Assembly: GCA_964580315.1 (NCBI GenBank)
Contig: CAZOKH010000004.1
Span: forward strand, 16,245-80,244
Direction of reading: 5' to 3'
DNA: 64,000 nucleotides
DNA from: CAZOKH01 sp964580315
Lineage (GTDB): Bacteria > Chloroflexota > Anaerolineae > Anaerolineales > Anaerolineaceae
Made by a program: the position numbers and the translations under genes. Shown here in pieces: positions 32,016 to 40,463 of this stretch. The first letter of the stretch is position 1, and each line of letters opens with the position of its first letter. The notes beneath the pieces are model-generated. The model made no database searches. It was not told the DNA's origin and saw nothing but the letters and a program-made list of their open reading frames with translations.

Positions 32016-33392
32016 ATGTCAACCCAATCACAAGCTGAAGCAACAGTAGGCGCTGCAGCAGAGGAAATCAAGCATACTCTGGGAAGGAAGTTGGGGTTCT
32101 GGGCGGTTGTCGCCATTGGTATTGGCACAACCATTGGTTCTGGCATCTTCTCTTCGGTGGGAGAGGTTGCCGGAGCAGCCGGGTCAGCCTGGATGACCAT
32201 CATGGCATTTCTGCTGGGCGGCGTCATCATGATCCCGCAAATGCTGCTGTATGCGGAATTATCATCTGCCTATCCTGAAAATGGTGGGGCATACGTGTAT
32301 TTCAAGGAGGCCGGATCCAAATTCCTGGCATTCCTCTCGGGCTGGATTGGTTTCTTTGGAACCGACACCCCGGGCATTTCCATTATGGCGTTGGCAATTG
32401 CCAACTACATTGCCTTCTTCACCGGCATTGGCGGCCTGGCGGTGAAACTCCTGGCAGTGGGCTTAATTCTCATTTTCATGTTCATTCACATGACGAGCGT
32501 GGAAAAGGGCGCAGCCTGGCAAACTTTCATCACTGGTTTCAAGGTTTTGCCGTTTGTGCTGCTCATTGGTATTGGCCTGTTCTATATCCGCGGCGACCTC
32601 GTTGCCACACCGGCGCTTGAAGGCGCGCCAACTGGAATCCTGGCGCTGCTGGCGGCTATTTCAGCCACCACCTGGTCGTATGATGGCATGCAGTCAGCCT
32701 GCTGGATTGCCGGCGAGGTGAAAAATCCCAGGCGTAACATGCCCATTGCTTTGATTACCACAGTCATCTTTGTGACCATCCTGTACACAGGCTTGACCAG
32801 CGTTGCAGTTGGCTTGCTGCCGGTTGATGCCCTGGCTGGTTCTGATGCCCCCATCTCTGAAGCCATGTCTAAGATCCCATTGATCGGTACCATGGCTGGC
32901 AATCTGACCGCGCTCCTGGCAATCATCGTTATCATTGGCTCGCTCTCCAGCCTCATCATGTTCCAACCCCGCCAACAGTGGGCCATGGCGCAGGACGGCC
33001 TGTGGTTCCGCGCCTTCGGCGTGGTTCATCCCAAGTGGGAAACCCCCGTTTTGTCCATCGTGGTGCAGTGTGCTTTTGGTATCCTGTTCGTGTTCCTTTC
33101 CAACATCACTGAACTGCTGGGATACTTCACCTTTGCATTGCTGCTCAGAAGCACCTTCACCTTCGCGGCTGTGTTCTGGCTGCGCCGCAAACCGGACTAC
33201 AACCCGGCCTATAAGATGCCCGTCTGGCAGGTTACTACCATCCTGGCTATCGCTTTCTCCTTCATCCTGCTGGTCTCAACCTTCATGTGGGCTCCGCTGC
33301 CGGGCTTGATCGCGAGCGCTGTTGCGGTGGTAACCGGTTATCCGGCATATAAATACTTCTTGAAGACGCAGAAACCATTTACAACTGAATAA
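32016..33392 (+). CDS. frlA: Fructoselysine/amino-sugar permease, APC family (FrlA-like)
   Basis: 458 aa inner-membrane transporter with about twelve hydrophobic segments. KLGFWAVVAIGIGTTIGSGI near residue 30 is the APC-family substrate-binding unwound helix. The whole protein follows the E. coli FrlA pattern closely: GEVAGAAGSAWMT, IPQMLLYAELSSAYPENGGA, SVEKGAAWQT and FQPRQQWAMAQDGL are recognisable. The start is the ATG at 32016 with AAGGAT seven bases upstream; earlier in-frame codons lie in the leader hairpin. With frlB, frlC and frlD homologues 7-14 kb away, import of fructoselysine or another Amadori product by proton symport is the best assignment. General amino acid transport is the alternative. 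Confidence 0.85.
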   Translation: MSTQSQAEATVGAAAEEIKHTLGRKLGFWAVVAIGIGTTIGSGIFSSVGEVAGAAGSAWMTIMAFLLGGVIMIPQMLLYAELSSAYPENGGAYVYFKEAGSKFLAFLSGWIGFFGTDTPGISIMALAIANYIAFFTGIGGLAVKLLAVGLILIFMFIHMTSVEKGAAWQTFITGFKVLPFVLLIGIGLFYIRGDLVATPALEGAPTGILALLAAISATTWSYDGMQSACWIAGEVKNPRRNMPIALITTVIFVTILYTGLTSVAVGLLPVDALAGSDAPISEAMSKIPLIGTMAGNLTALLAIIVIIGSLSSLIMFQPRQQWAMAQDGLWFRAFGVVHPKWETPVLSIVVQCAFGILFVFLSNITELLGYFTFALLLRSTFTFAAVFWLRRKPDYNPAYKMPVWQVTTILAIAFSFILLVSTFMWAPLPGLIASAVAVVTGYPAYKYFLKTQKPFTTE

Positions 33393-33420
33393 GGTTATCC
33401 GGCAAATATAGCGATAACCT
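33392..33420 (+). promoter_or_regulatory. Hairpin directly after frlA-like stop
   Basis: AGGTTATC (33392-33399) pairs with GATAACCT (33413-33420), starting at the last base of the stop codon. It has no U run and may protect the 3' end of the permease message. Confidence 0.5.
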
Positions 33421-33436
33421 GATCCGAGTACAGTGA

Positions 33437-33480
33437 GGGGCATGGTGATTATCGGGAAAAATCCCGAGGCGTCATGCCCC
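33437..33480 (+). terminator. Nested hairpin, possible partial terminator after frlA-like gene
   Basis: GGGGCATG (33437-33444) pairs with CATGCCCC (33473-33480), enclosing an inner stem TCGGG/CCCGA (from 33452). CACAATTTTT follows. The U run is offset by five bases, so termination would be partial, allowing reduced expression of the downstream DapA-family gene. Confidence 0.55.
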
Positions 33481-33534
33481 CACAATTTTTACTAAAAAAT
33501 TACACGGTAATGATCAGAAATTGAGGTGTTGGAT

Positions 33535-34434
33535 ATGTCACATCTTTTTGAAGGTCTTGTCACTGAATTAATTACACCGTTTCATGATGACGGCGCCATT
33601 GATTTCAAAACCCTGGCTGACCTGGTTGATTTTCAGATTCAAAACGGGGTGAAACATTTCTTTGTCAACGGCCTGGGGGGTGAGAGCCATGAACTGACGC
33701 TGGAAGAAAGACGCGAGGTTTTGAAAACCGTCTCATCAAGATGCCAGAACGGCGAGAAAACCATGGCTTGTGTGTTTGTATCGACTGTGCAGGAAGGCAA
33801 ACAGCTGATTGATTTGTATTCTGATATTCATTATGATGCCTTGTGTTTCACTGCTCCCCCGCTTTTCCCTTATACCGAAGAATCACTGTACACATTTACC
33901 TCAGAGTTGATTAAGTACACAGACAAACCCTGTTATATCTATAATTGTGTGCAGATGGCAACACTTTATTCACCCGACTTGCTGGCAAAATTGGCGCGCG
34001 ACCATAATAACCTGCGCGGTTATAAGAACGCCACCCGCGATATTGTGCATTACATGCAGTGCTTGATGCGGATTGATCACAACACTTTTGACTTTTTGGA
34101 CGGCTGCGACGCCACCATCGCGCCAACCATGATGATGGGCGGCTGCGGCTGCGTTTCTTTCATGGGAGTGCCGTTTCCTAAAGAAACTAAGGCAATTTGC
34201 GATTACGCCCTGGCTGGCGACTATGAAAAGGCCATGGAAGCCCAGTTCAAGATCCTTGAATTGCGCAACATTCTCAAAAAGTCGCCCTTCAATGCGGCAT
34301 ATATGTACGCCCAGGAATTGACCGGCGGGCCGCTTGCCAAAAATACGCGCATGTCGCCGGAGATGACCAAGGTATCTGATGAAGTGAAACAGGAACTGGT
34401 TGCGGCGTACCGCCGGCAGCAAAGCTCCAAATGA
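33535..34434 (+). CDS. Dihydrodipicolinate synthase/N-acetylneuraminate lyase family protein, altered pyruvate motif
   Basis: 299 aa TIM-barrel lyase. The Schiff-base Lys is in GYKNATRD (about residue 164) and the active-site Tyr in YIYNC (about residue 135), both as in the family. The usual GTTGE pyruvate-carboxylate motif reads GLGGE (about residues 49-53), so both Thr are replaced. Lysine biosynthesis is thus unlikely; cleavage of, or addition to, a keto sugar acid or another carbonyl is more probable. Start ATG at 33535 with GAGG eight bases upstream. It is second in a plus-strand set with the FrlA-like permease, a DUF4432 protein and a PfkB kinase, so a catabolic aldolase step is inferred. 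Confidence 0.85.
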   Translation: MSHLFEGLVTELITPFHDDGAIDFKTLADLVDFQIQNGVKHFFVNGLGGESHELTLEERREVLKTVSSRCQNGEKTMACVFVSTVQEGKQLIDLYSDIHYDALCFTAPPLFPYTEESLYTFTSELIKYTDKPCYIYNCVQMATLYSPDLLAKLARDHNNLRGYKNATRDIVHYMQCLMRIDHNTFDFLDGCDATIAPTMMMGGCGCVSFMGVPFPKETKAICDYALAGDYEKAMEAQFKILELRNILKKSPFNAAYMYAQELTGGPLAKNTRMSPEMTKVSDEVKQELVAAYRRQQSSK

Positions 34435-34475
34435 CGGTGATTTATTATTCTTGTGATCTGTAATGGGAAGCGCAG

Positions 34476-35564
34476 ATGAGTGTTACCCGGATTAACCTGA
34501 CCGAACCCATGTTCGGTGAGACTGAAAAGATTTTTCTGGAAAATGAAAAATTCAGGATTTCCCTGTTTCGATACAGCAGTGGTGTTTGCGCCGCCAAGTT
34601 TGAGAATTCTCAATTAACCCTGGTGGCGCTGCCGTTCCAGGGGCAGCAAATCTGGAGGCTGTCAAGCTGCACCCGTGACCTGACCATGAAGTCGGTCTTT
34701 GGTGAACCTGAAAACACCACCCGCTTTGGGTTGAATTACGGCGGTTTTCTCATACACTGCGGTCTGACTGCGACAGGAAATCCATCGGCGCAGGACAGCC
34801 ATCCCTTGCACGGCGAGTTGCCCAACTGCCATTATCAAAACGCCCATTTTTTGATGGGAAGTGAAGACAACCGGGATTTTGTTGCGTTGGGTGGCTGTTT
34901 CACCTATCGCAACAGCCTGGAGTACACCTATGCCTTCGAGCCGGAAATGCGCTTGTTCGAAGATTCGGCCGTGGTTGAAATGGATGTGCGCGCCACAAAT
35001 AATCGAAGCAAACCAATGAAGTATATGTATATGGCGCACATTAACTGGCTGCCGGTTGAACATTCACGACTGGTGTCCAGCGCGGATCGCAGAACCATTG
35101 AAGTATTCAATGATACCTTTGGTTTGCCTGAAGGCGACGGAGATCAATTTCAGGCTTATGTGGAAAAGCTGGAAAAACAGCCGTCGCTGGCTGATGTGAT
35201 TGATTCTCAAACACAAATATATGACCCGGAATTGTGCATGTATATGCGCTACCTGCCGGATGAGGATGGTTTTGCCCATGCCATGCAAGTTTTTCCGGAG
35301 GGGGATGCCGGTTATGTCGCTTTTCGGACGGCTGAATTGCCCAATGCGGTGCGCTGGTTTGCCCGCACCGGCGATGAAGATGCGATTGGATTCGCCATAC
35401 CGGGAACCAATAACCATTTGGGATTTTCACGCAATGATGAAAAAGGTTTGATCAGGCAAATTCCGGCAAAAGGCAGTATCAGCATGAATTATAAATTCGG
35501 ATATCTAAAGGCCTGTGAGGCGCAAAAAGTTGCGCAGACCATTGATCAAATATGCAATGGGTAG
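34476..35564 (+). CDS. DUF4432/aldose 1-epimerase-like protein
   Basis: 362 aa soluble protein of the galactose mutarotase-like beta-sandwich fold, DUF4432 type. Recognisable pieces are LVALPFQGQQIWRL, GGFLIHCGLTA, HPLHGELPNCHYQ (His of the mutarotase-type site) and YMYMAHINWLPVEHSRL. Proteins of this family sit in many sugar operons and probably change the anomer or bind a sugar; no reaction is firmly established for this subgroup. It follows the DapA-family gene by 41 bases and precedes a PfkB kinase, so it probably handles the same incoming sugar. Confidence 0.8.
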   Translation: MSVTRINLTEPMFGETEKIFLENEKFRISLFRYSSGVCAAKFENSQLTLVALPFQGQQIWRLSSCTRDLTMKSVFGEPENTTRFGLNYGGFLIHCGLTATGNPSAQDSHPLHGELPNCHYQNAHFLMGSEDNRDFVALGGCFTYRNSLEYTYAFEPEMRLFEDSAVVEMDVRATNNRSKPMKYMYMAHINWLPVEHSRLVSSADRRTIEVFNDTFGLPEGDGDQFQAYVEKLEKQPSLADVIDSQTQIYDPELCMYMRYLPDEDGFAHAMQVFPEGDAGYVAFRTAELPNAVRWFARTGDEDAIGFAIPGTNNHLGFSRNDEKGLIRQIPAKGSISMNYKFGYLKACEAQKVAQTIDQICNG

Positions 35565-35612
35565 AGCAGTATTTTTCAAAGTCCTATGCGGGACGAACGA
35601 AGGAGTTTTTCT

Positions 35613-36554
35613 GTGAGCAAAAAAATTGATGTCATCGTTCTGAACAGTCATGGCGTTGGACAGTTCTGCAATATCAAACGGCTGCCGTACCTGGGTGAAA
35701 CCTTGCGAGCCTGGAACTGGCGGATTGAAGAAGACGGCGGAAAAGGCACCACGGTTTCTGTGGCGTTGGGCAGGTTGGGCGTCAGAACCGCTTATATCGG
35801 CAAAGTGGGAAAGGATCCCTGGGGTGACCTGGGTTTCAAGTGGATGGGCGATGCCGGGGTGGATACCACTTATATGTACCAGAGCGACGAGGTGACCACG
35901 GGCACAGGGCTGGTGATGATTGATGAAGAGGGGCGCAATACCATTGTGGACGGCGACAGCAGCCTGGAGGCGCTCACGGTTGAAGAAATTACCACAGCCC
36001 TGGAAGCCATGAAAGATGCCCGCCTTTTTATCACCGGGTTTGCCATGCCCGAAAGGCTGGCTTTGGCCGGGGCAAAGATTGCCCACGGCATGGGCATGAC
36101 CACCCTGTTGAATGCCAGCCCGTTACCCGATCATCCCATGGGCGACCTGAGCTACATCGATTACCTGGTGATCAATGAGGTAGAAGCAAAAGTGCTGGCC
36201 GGTGAGGAAGATCAATCTTCCAAGGCTTATCCTGAAATCATCCGGAAAGTAAGAGAAAATTATCATTGCGGCTCGGTTGTGATGACTGTGGGCGATGAAG
36301 GTAGCATGATTTTGCACGGCGATGAAATTTCCCTGATCCCGGCGGTCAAAGTGAACGTGGTGGACACAACCGGGGCGGGCGACAGTTACCTGGCGGCATT
36401 TGCAGCCAACTTGATCTGGAATAAAAGTGTGAAAGAAGCAGGCGAATGGGCATCCAAATACGCCGCGTTGAAGGTGACCCGCGCCGGCACGATCCCTGCT
36501 TTCCCCTATCTCAAAGAAGCAGAAGAATTTATCGCTTCGCTAGAAAAAGAATAG
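35613..36554 (+). CDS. PfkB-family carbohydrate kinase (ribokinase-like)
   Basis: 313 aa from the GTG at 35613, which has AAGGAG seven bases upstream; an upstream in-frame ATG (35586) lacks a ribosome site. The sugar-binding GGKGTTVSVALGRLG near residue 40 and the C-terminal DTTGAGDSYLAAFA near residue 253 are intact, so it should be active. It is not of the short FrlD type found at 44415 and 45224. It is last in the plus-strand arm and ends at a strong terminator. Likely role: phosphorylation of the sugar or keto acid handled by the DapA-family and DUF4432 proteins. Confidence 0.88.
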   Translation: MSKKIDVIVLNSHGVGQFCNIKRLPYLGETLRAWNWRIEEDGGKGTTVSVALGRLGVRTAYIGKVGKDPWGDLGFKWMGDAGVDTTYMYQSDEVTTGTGLVMIDEEGRNTIVDGDSSLEALTVEEITTALEAMKDARLFITGFAMPERLALAGAKIAHGMGMTTLLNASPLPDHPMGDLSYIDYLVINEVEAKVLAGEEDQSSKAYPEIIRKVRENYHCGSVVMTVGDEGSMILHGDEISLIPAVKVNVVDTTGAGDSYLAAFAANLIWNKSVKEAGEWASKYAALKVTRAGTIPAFPYLKEAEEFIASLEKE

Positions 36555-36577
36555 CCATTGACCTGGCGAAAGGTGAA

Positions 36578-36614
36578 AAATGGGCTGCCCGGTTCAATGC
36601 CGGGCAGCCCATTT
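36578..36614. terminator. Strong bidirectional terminator
   Basis: AAATGGGCTGCCCGG (36578-36592) pairs exactly with CCGGGCAGCCCATTT (36600-36614) around seven bases. It lies between the convergent PfkB and FGGY kinase genes and ends both arms of the Amadori region. Confidence 0.88.
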
Positions 36615-36642
36615 GATTTATCCAGCCATTCTCGAATTGGTT

Positions 36643-38157
36643 TTAAAGCGCGTGCATCAAATCGCGGTTCACAATATATAACTGGTCGAAAATTTTTCGA
36701 TAGGGTTGATAAATCTCATGGCGCTGTGCATCGGGTTGAAACACTTCGGCGGGTTTGATCTTTTCTCCCAGTTCAGCAAAACCAGAGCAGCCGCCAATGG
36801 CAACCGCGGCCAGCAAAGCGTCGCCATAGGCGGCGCCAATGGTCACGCGCGCGGTTTGAATGGCCTGGTTGGAAATATCGGCGATGATTTGCAGCCACAG
36901 CCTGTTTTTAGTGCCGCCGCCCACCGCCATCACCTTATTCAACGGTAGATTGTATTCTTTGAGAATGTCGAGATGCTGGGCAATGCTGTACCCCACTCCT
37001 TCGAGGGCTGATTTGTAGAGGTGGCTGCGGGTGTGGTGCAGGGCAAGCCCAAAGATTACACCTCGTGCCAGGGGGTCATTAATGGGAGTTCTTTCCCCGG
37101 CAAAATAGGGCAGGGTGATCAGGCCGTCGCTGCCCGGCGGGATATTCTCCAGCCCGTCCAGGATGCTTTCATAGGCGTTGCGTCCGGTTTTTTCCTGCTG
37201 TTCCAGGGCGTCGAAAAAGATGTGATCTCTAAACCAGCGGGTGAGGGTGCCGGCGTTGTTGGTGCCGGCTGAAACGCTGAAGGTGCCCGGGATGATAAAG
37301 CTGTCATGCCACAGGCGCTGGTCAACCACCAGCCGGTCAGAGCAATAAATCATGTAGCAACTGGAACCCAGCATCACCATCATGTCGCCAGGTTGGAATA
37401 CACCCGTGCTGATGGCTTCAGCCCCGGCGTCATCGGTGCCGGTGATGACCGGGGTACCTTCGCAAAGACCGCTTTCAGCGGCTGCTTTTGCGGTGACCTT
37501 GCCCACCACGTCCATGGTGCCGCGGCAGGTTGCCAGTTGGTCGGGGCGGCAGTATAGGGTGCACAGTTCTTCGTCAATACTTCCGTCTGGTTTGTAAGCA
37601 GGGGTGAAAGTGTTGATCAGGAATTTATCGATGACATATTCGCCGGTAAGTTTGGCGGTGATGTAAGATGTGGCTGTGAGAAATTTGTAGGTTTTGCTGT
37701 ATATCTCGGGTTCGTTGTTTTTAATCCACAAAATCTTGGGAGCGACATCAGAAGAACACAGGGGACGGCCAAACAATTCGTTAATCCTGTCGGCTCCGTA
37801 ATAGTCGTTCATGAAAGCAATCTCACGGTCGGCGCGCGAGTCAATGCCGTAGAGGATGGCCTTGCGCAAGGGACGACAGTTTTCATCCACCGGTAGACAG
37901 TCAGCCCCCAGGGTGCTGGTGCCAATGCAGGCAATTTCTTGCGGCTGAATGCCGGATTTTTCGATCAGGCTGCGCGAAATCTGACAGAAATCGTGCCACC
38001 AGACCTGTTCGGCATCATGTTCAAAATAATTGGGCTGTGGGTTTTCCATGCCGTGTTTTTCAGCATGGCTTGCCACCAGGTTATATTGCTGATCGATTAA
38101 GACCCCTTTGCTCTCATAGGTACCAATGTCGATGCCCAGATAATAAGTTTTTTTCAT
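36643..38157 (-). CDS. FGGY-family carbohydrate kinase (xylulokinase-like)
   Basis: 504 aa kinase. The start KKTYYLGIDIGTYESKGVLI carries the phosphate loop; GTDDAGAEAISTGVF in the middle and AVGGGTKNRLWLQIIADIS near residue 420 are the FGGY signature regions. The ATG at 38157 has GAGGAT about ten bases upstream. It is the last gene of the twelve-gene minus-strand arm, 99 bases after the YjbQ gene. It is distinct from the L-xylulose kinase-like gene at 26489. Its substrate may be a keto sugar released from glycated compounds, but ribulose, xylulose and gluconate kinases look alike at this level. Confidence 0.85.
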   Translation of the reverse strand: MKKTYYLGIDIGTYESKGVLIDQQYNLVASHAEKHGMENPQPNYFEHDAEQVWWHDFCQISRSLIEKSGIQPQEIACIGTSTLGADCLPVDENCRPLRKAILYGIDSRADREIAFMNDYYGADRINELFGRPLCSSDVAPKILWIKNNEPEIYSKTYKFLTATSYITAKLTGEYVIDKFLINTFTPAYKPDGSIDEELCTLYCRPDQLATCRGTMDVVGKVTAKAAAESGLCEGTPVITGTDDAGAEAISTGVFQPGDMMVMLGSSCYMIYCSDRLVVDQRLWHDSFIIPGTFSVSAGTNNAGTLTRWFRDHIFFDALEQQEKTGRNAYESILDGLENIPPGSDGLITLPYFAGERTPINDPLARGVIFGLALHHTRSHLYKSALEGVGYSIAQHLDILKEYNLPLNKVMAVGGGTKNRLWLQIIADISNQAIQTARVTIGAAYGDALLAAVAIGGCSGFAELGEKIKPAEVFQPDAQRHEIYQPYRKIFDQLYIVNRDLMHAL

Positions 38158-38256
38158 GAATGAATAATCCTCACAGTTTTTATGACCTCGTTGAAGGGAA
38201 AGATGGGAAAAAAGCAATTCACGTCATTTTGCCCGCATTCCATACACTTGCCTGGG

Positions 38257-38697
38257 TTATGGGTTGGTTTCAGCGCCCATGATGGTGATGGAAACAGTTC
38301 TTTTGGCCGGGCCGTCAAACTCCATGAAATAGACATCCTGCGCATCACCCATCACAAGTTGTCCATCCACAATGGGAAACAGGCAGTGGTTGCCGGTGAG
38401 CATGGATTTGAGATGCCCGGTGGGATTGCCGGCAGTGCTGCCGTAAGAAGGAAGAATGCGGGCGTGCGCGTAGGGGTGGTCTTCGGGCACCAGCCGTTTC
38501 AAGGCTTCGTCAATGTCGCTTTCCAGGCATTCCAGCGCCTCATTGACCATGATGCCGGTGGTGGTATGGCTGGTGATCACCGCTGCCAGGCCGTTTTTAA
38601 CACCAGATTTTGCCACGGCTGCGCGCAAATGCTCTGTGATTACGATGAATTGATTGTATTTCTCTGTGAAAAGCACAATTTTCTCAAAAACAAACAT
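38257..38697 (-). CDS. YjbQ/UPF0047 family protein
   Basis: 146 aa. The family pattern is clear: ITSHTTTGIMVNEA near residue 42, HPYAHARILPSYGS and the stretch TGHLKSMLTGNHCLFPIVDGQ, and the final GPAKRTVSITIMG. His residues in these motifs bind metal. Some members show weak thiamine-phosphate synthase activity in E. coli, but the physiological role is unsettled. The start is taken at the ATG at 38697, one base after the amidohydrolase stop. Such a tight link to an amidohydrolase inside a sugar operon is unusual and suggests a shared pathway. Confidence 0.85.
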   Translation of the reverse strand: MFVFEKIVLFTEKYNQFIVITEHLRAAVAKSGVKNGLAAVITSHTTTGIMVNEALECLESDIDEALKRLVPEDHPYAHARILPSYGSTAGNPTGHLKSMLTGNHCLFPIVDGQLVMGDAQDVYFMEFDGPAKRTVSITIMGAETNP

Positions 38698-38698
38698 T

Positions 38699-39559
38699 TC
38701 AACCGGCCTTCCCTTGCAAGAACTCGAGTGCGTTCTGGCCAAAAATCAGGTCAAGCGTGCTTTCCCGCAAGCCGATTTCGCGCAGGGCTTCAACCATGCG
38801 AATCTGTTCAAAACGCGGGTTGTTTGAGCCGAACATCACCTGGTGCCTTAAGCTGCGGTCAATCCAGTGTTCGCCCAGTTCTTTTTTAAAGATGTGTTCA
38901 TAGAATTCACGGGCATTGTCAAAATAGAGCAAAGCAGTGTCGGTGTAAATGTTGGGATATTTGAGCAGCAGCGCCGCGGTTTCTTTCACCCAGGGGAAGC
39001 CGAAGTGCGCCAGGCAAATGCGCAGTCTGGGAAACTTGATGGCCACTTCTTCAAAAAGCAGCGGGGTGGCAAAATGGGTGGGAGTGTCAGGTTGGAGGCT
39101 GATGCCGGAATGGAAGATGATGGGTTTGTTGAAGCGGATGCAGGTTTCGTACAGCGGGAAAAGATCGGGGCTGGCCGGGAAAAATTTTTGCCGGGAGGGA
39201 TGTAATTTCAACCCGGCCAGGCCCAGGTTTGCAAATGCATATTCCAACACTTCCACTGCATCGGGTCGGAAGGGATCGACGGAGGCAAAGCCAATGAACC
39301 GCCCGGGGGCGAGGTCGATGATTTTTTTAATCTCTGTGTTGCTCACCACCTCAAAGCCGGCCTGCGTGGTTAAATCGAGGGGCAAGAGGGCAAGCTGGTC
39401 GATGCCAGCATAGTTCATTTGATTGAAAATGTGGTTCAAAGCCGCAGTACCGGCTTTATATAACCCAAGAGCCTGGCGGCGTTGTTCCAGTTGAATGGGA
39501 TCGCTGCAAATGGGCTCGAAGAAAGCGGGGTGGGTGTGAATATCAATCACTTCAGGCAC
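38699..39559 (-). CDS. Amidohydrolase-2 family metal-dependent hydrolase
   Basis: 286 aa TIM-barrel hydrolase or decarboxylase. The metal motif DIHTHPAFFEP is at residues 6-16; LKLHPSRQKFFP, PIIFHSGIS (His) and ICLAHFGFPWV (His) follow, then MFGSNNPR near the C-terminus, where the family normally has a catalytic Asp (here Asn). Start GTG at 39559 with GGAGG seven bases upstream. The family opens lactones, cleaves amides or decarboxylates aromatic acids. Next to frlC and yjbQ-type genes it may remove a side group from a glycated substrate. This is inferred. Confidence 0.83.
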   Translation of the reverse strand: MPEVIDIHTHPAFFEPICSDPIQLEQRRQALGLYKAGTAALNHIFNQMNYAGIDQLALLPLDLTTQAGFEVVSNTEIKKIIDLAPGRFIGFASVDPFRPDAVEVLEYAFANLGLAGLKLHPSRQKFFPASPDLFPLYETCIRFNKPIIFHSGISLQPDTPTHFATPLLFEEVAIKFPRLRICLAHFGFPWVKETAALLLKYPNIYTDTALLYFDNAREFYEHIFKKELGEHWIDRSLRHQVMFGSNNPRFEQIRMVEALREIGLRESTLDLIFGQNALEFLQGKAG

Positions 39560-39588
39560 GATTTTGCCTCCAAAAGAGATGAAAGCTT

Positions 39589-40410
39589 CTAGATATTTAG
39601 CAATTCTTTAACGCGCTCCAGAGCCAACTCAGCGTATAGGCTGGGTTCGTTCATGTACGCCATCACCAGTTCAATGGTGCAGTAGCCTTTGTAATCTCTG
39701 GCTTCAATGGCGCGCAAGAGCTGCCGCAGCGGGATGTTGCCGTCGCCAGGCATGATGTGCGTGTCAGACTGACCGTCGCTGTCAATGATGTGCATGTGCT
39801 GAAGTTTGTCGCCCAGTTTGTCGAAGTAGCTCATGATGGGTTCGCGGTTGCAGAAGGGAGGGCAGATGTCGCACATGGTTACCAGTCGCGGTGAGTTGAT
39901 CTCGTTCAACACTTCAACCACGTCATTGCAGGTGACCACAACATTCGATTCGTACTGGGTTAGGGCTTCCAATACCAGGTTGGATTCAATTTTTTCAGCA
40001 TAATCGGCCAGTTCGCGCAGGTTTTTTAGCAGCCTTTCCCAAATTTCGGCGCGTGTGGCTTCGTAGCCGGCATGAGCGGCAGAAATCAAGGTGAAGCCAG
40101 CTCCCATTTGTTTGGCCATGTCCATGTTCAATTTGATGTAATCGAGACTCTCACGGCGCATGGCTTCGCTGCCGATCATCATGTTGAATGGATAGGCATT
40201 GGTTTCAGGGGTGTAGCCGATGATGGGCATGTTGTATTTATCGCTTAAGGAAAGCAGTTCCTTCATCCCGCCAGCTTTCAAATCGGGAGCATAGGCATGC
40301 GGTCTGCCGCCCCAGATTTCAATCCCATCGTAACCAAAATGGGCTGCATCTCGAAATGCCCGTTCCAATGGGTAGCGCATATAGCCCATGGTAAACATAC
40401 TGATTTTCAT
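39589..40410 (-). CDS. frlC: Fructoselysine 3-epimerase (FrlC)
   Basis: 273 aa TIM-barrel epimerase that interconverts fructoselysine and psicoselysine. It follows E. coli FrlC nearly block by block: YDGIEIWGGRPHAYAPDLKA, PIIGYTPETNAYPFNMM, RRESLDYIKLNMDMAKQMGA, LISAAHAGYEA, YFDKLGDKLQHMHIIDSD and PGDGNIPLRQLLR. Metal ligands Glu (VLEALTQYESN), Asp (VTMCDICPP), His (HMHIID) and Glu (CTIELV) are kept. GGAGA lies before the ATG. The gene follows frlB by 53 bases. This is the best match of the three FrlC-like proteins in the window. Confidence is high from remembered family sequence, not from a search. Confidence 0.93.
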   Translation of the reverse strand: MKISMFTMGYMRYPLERAFRDAAHFGYDGIEIWGGRPHAYAPDLKAGGMKELLSLSDKYNMPIIGYTPETNAYPFNMMIGSEAMRRESLDYIKLNMDMAKQMGAGFTLISAAHAGYEATRAEIWERLLKNLRELADYAEKIESNLVLEALTQYESNVVVTCNDVVEVLNEINSPRLVTMCDICPPFCNREPIMSYFDKLGDKLQHMHIIDSDGQSDTHIMPGDGNIPLRQLLRAIEARDYKGYCTIELVMAYMNEPSLYAELALERVKELLNI

Positions 40411-40463
40411 TGACGATCTCCTTATATGATGAATTGGTCTGTTTTTTTGATTGCGCTGGATGA

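Noticed and set aside
35505..36086. 193-residue open frame opposite the PfkB kinase gene
   Set aside because: It is antisense to a well-supported kinase and has no ribosome site or recognisable motif.
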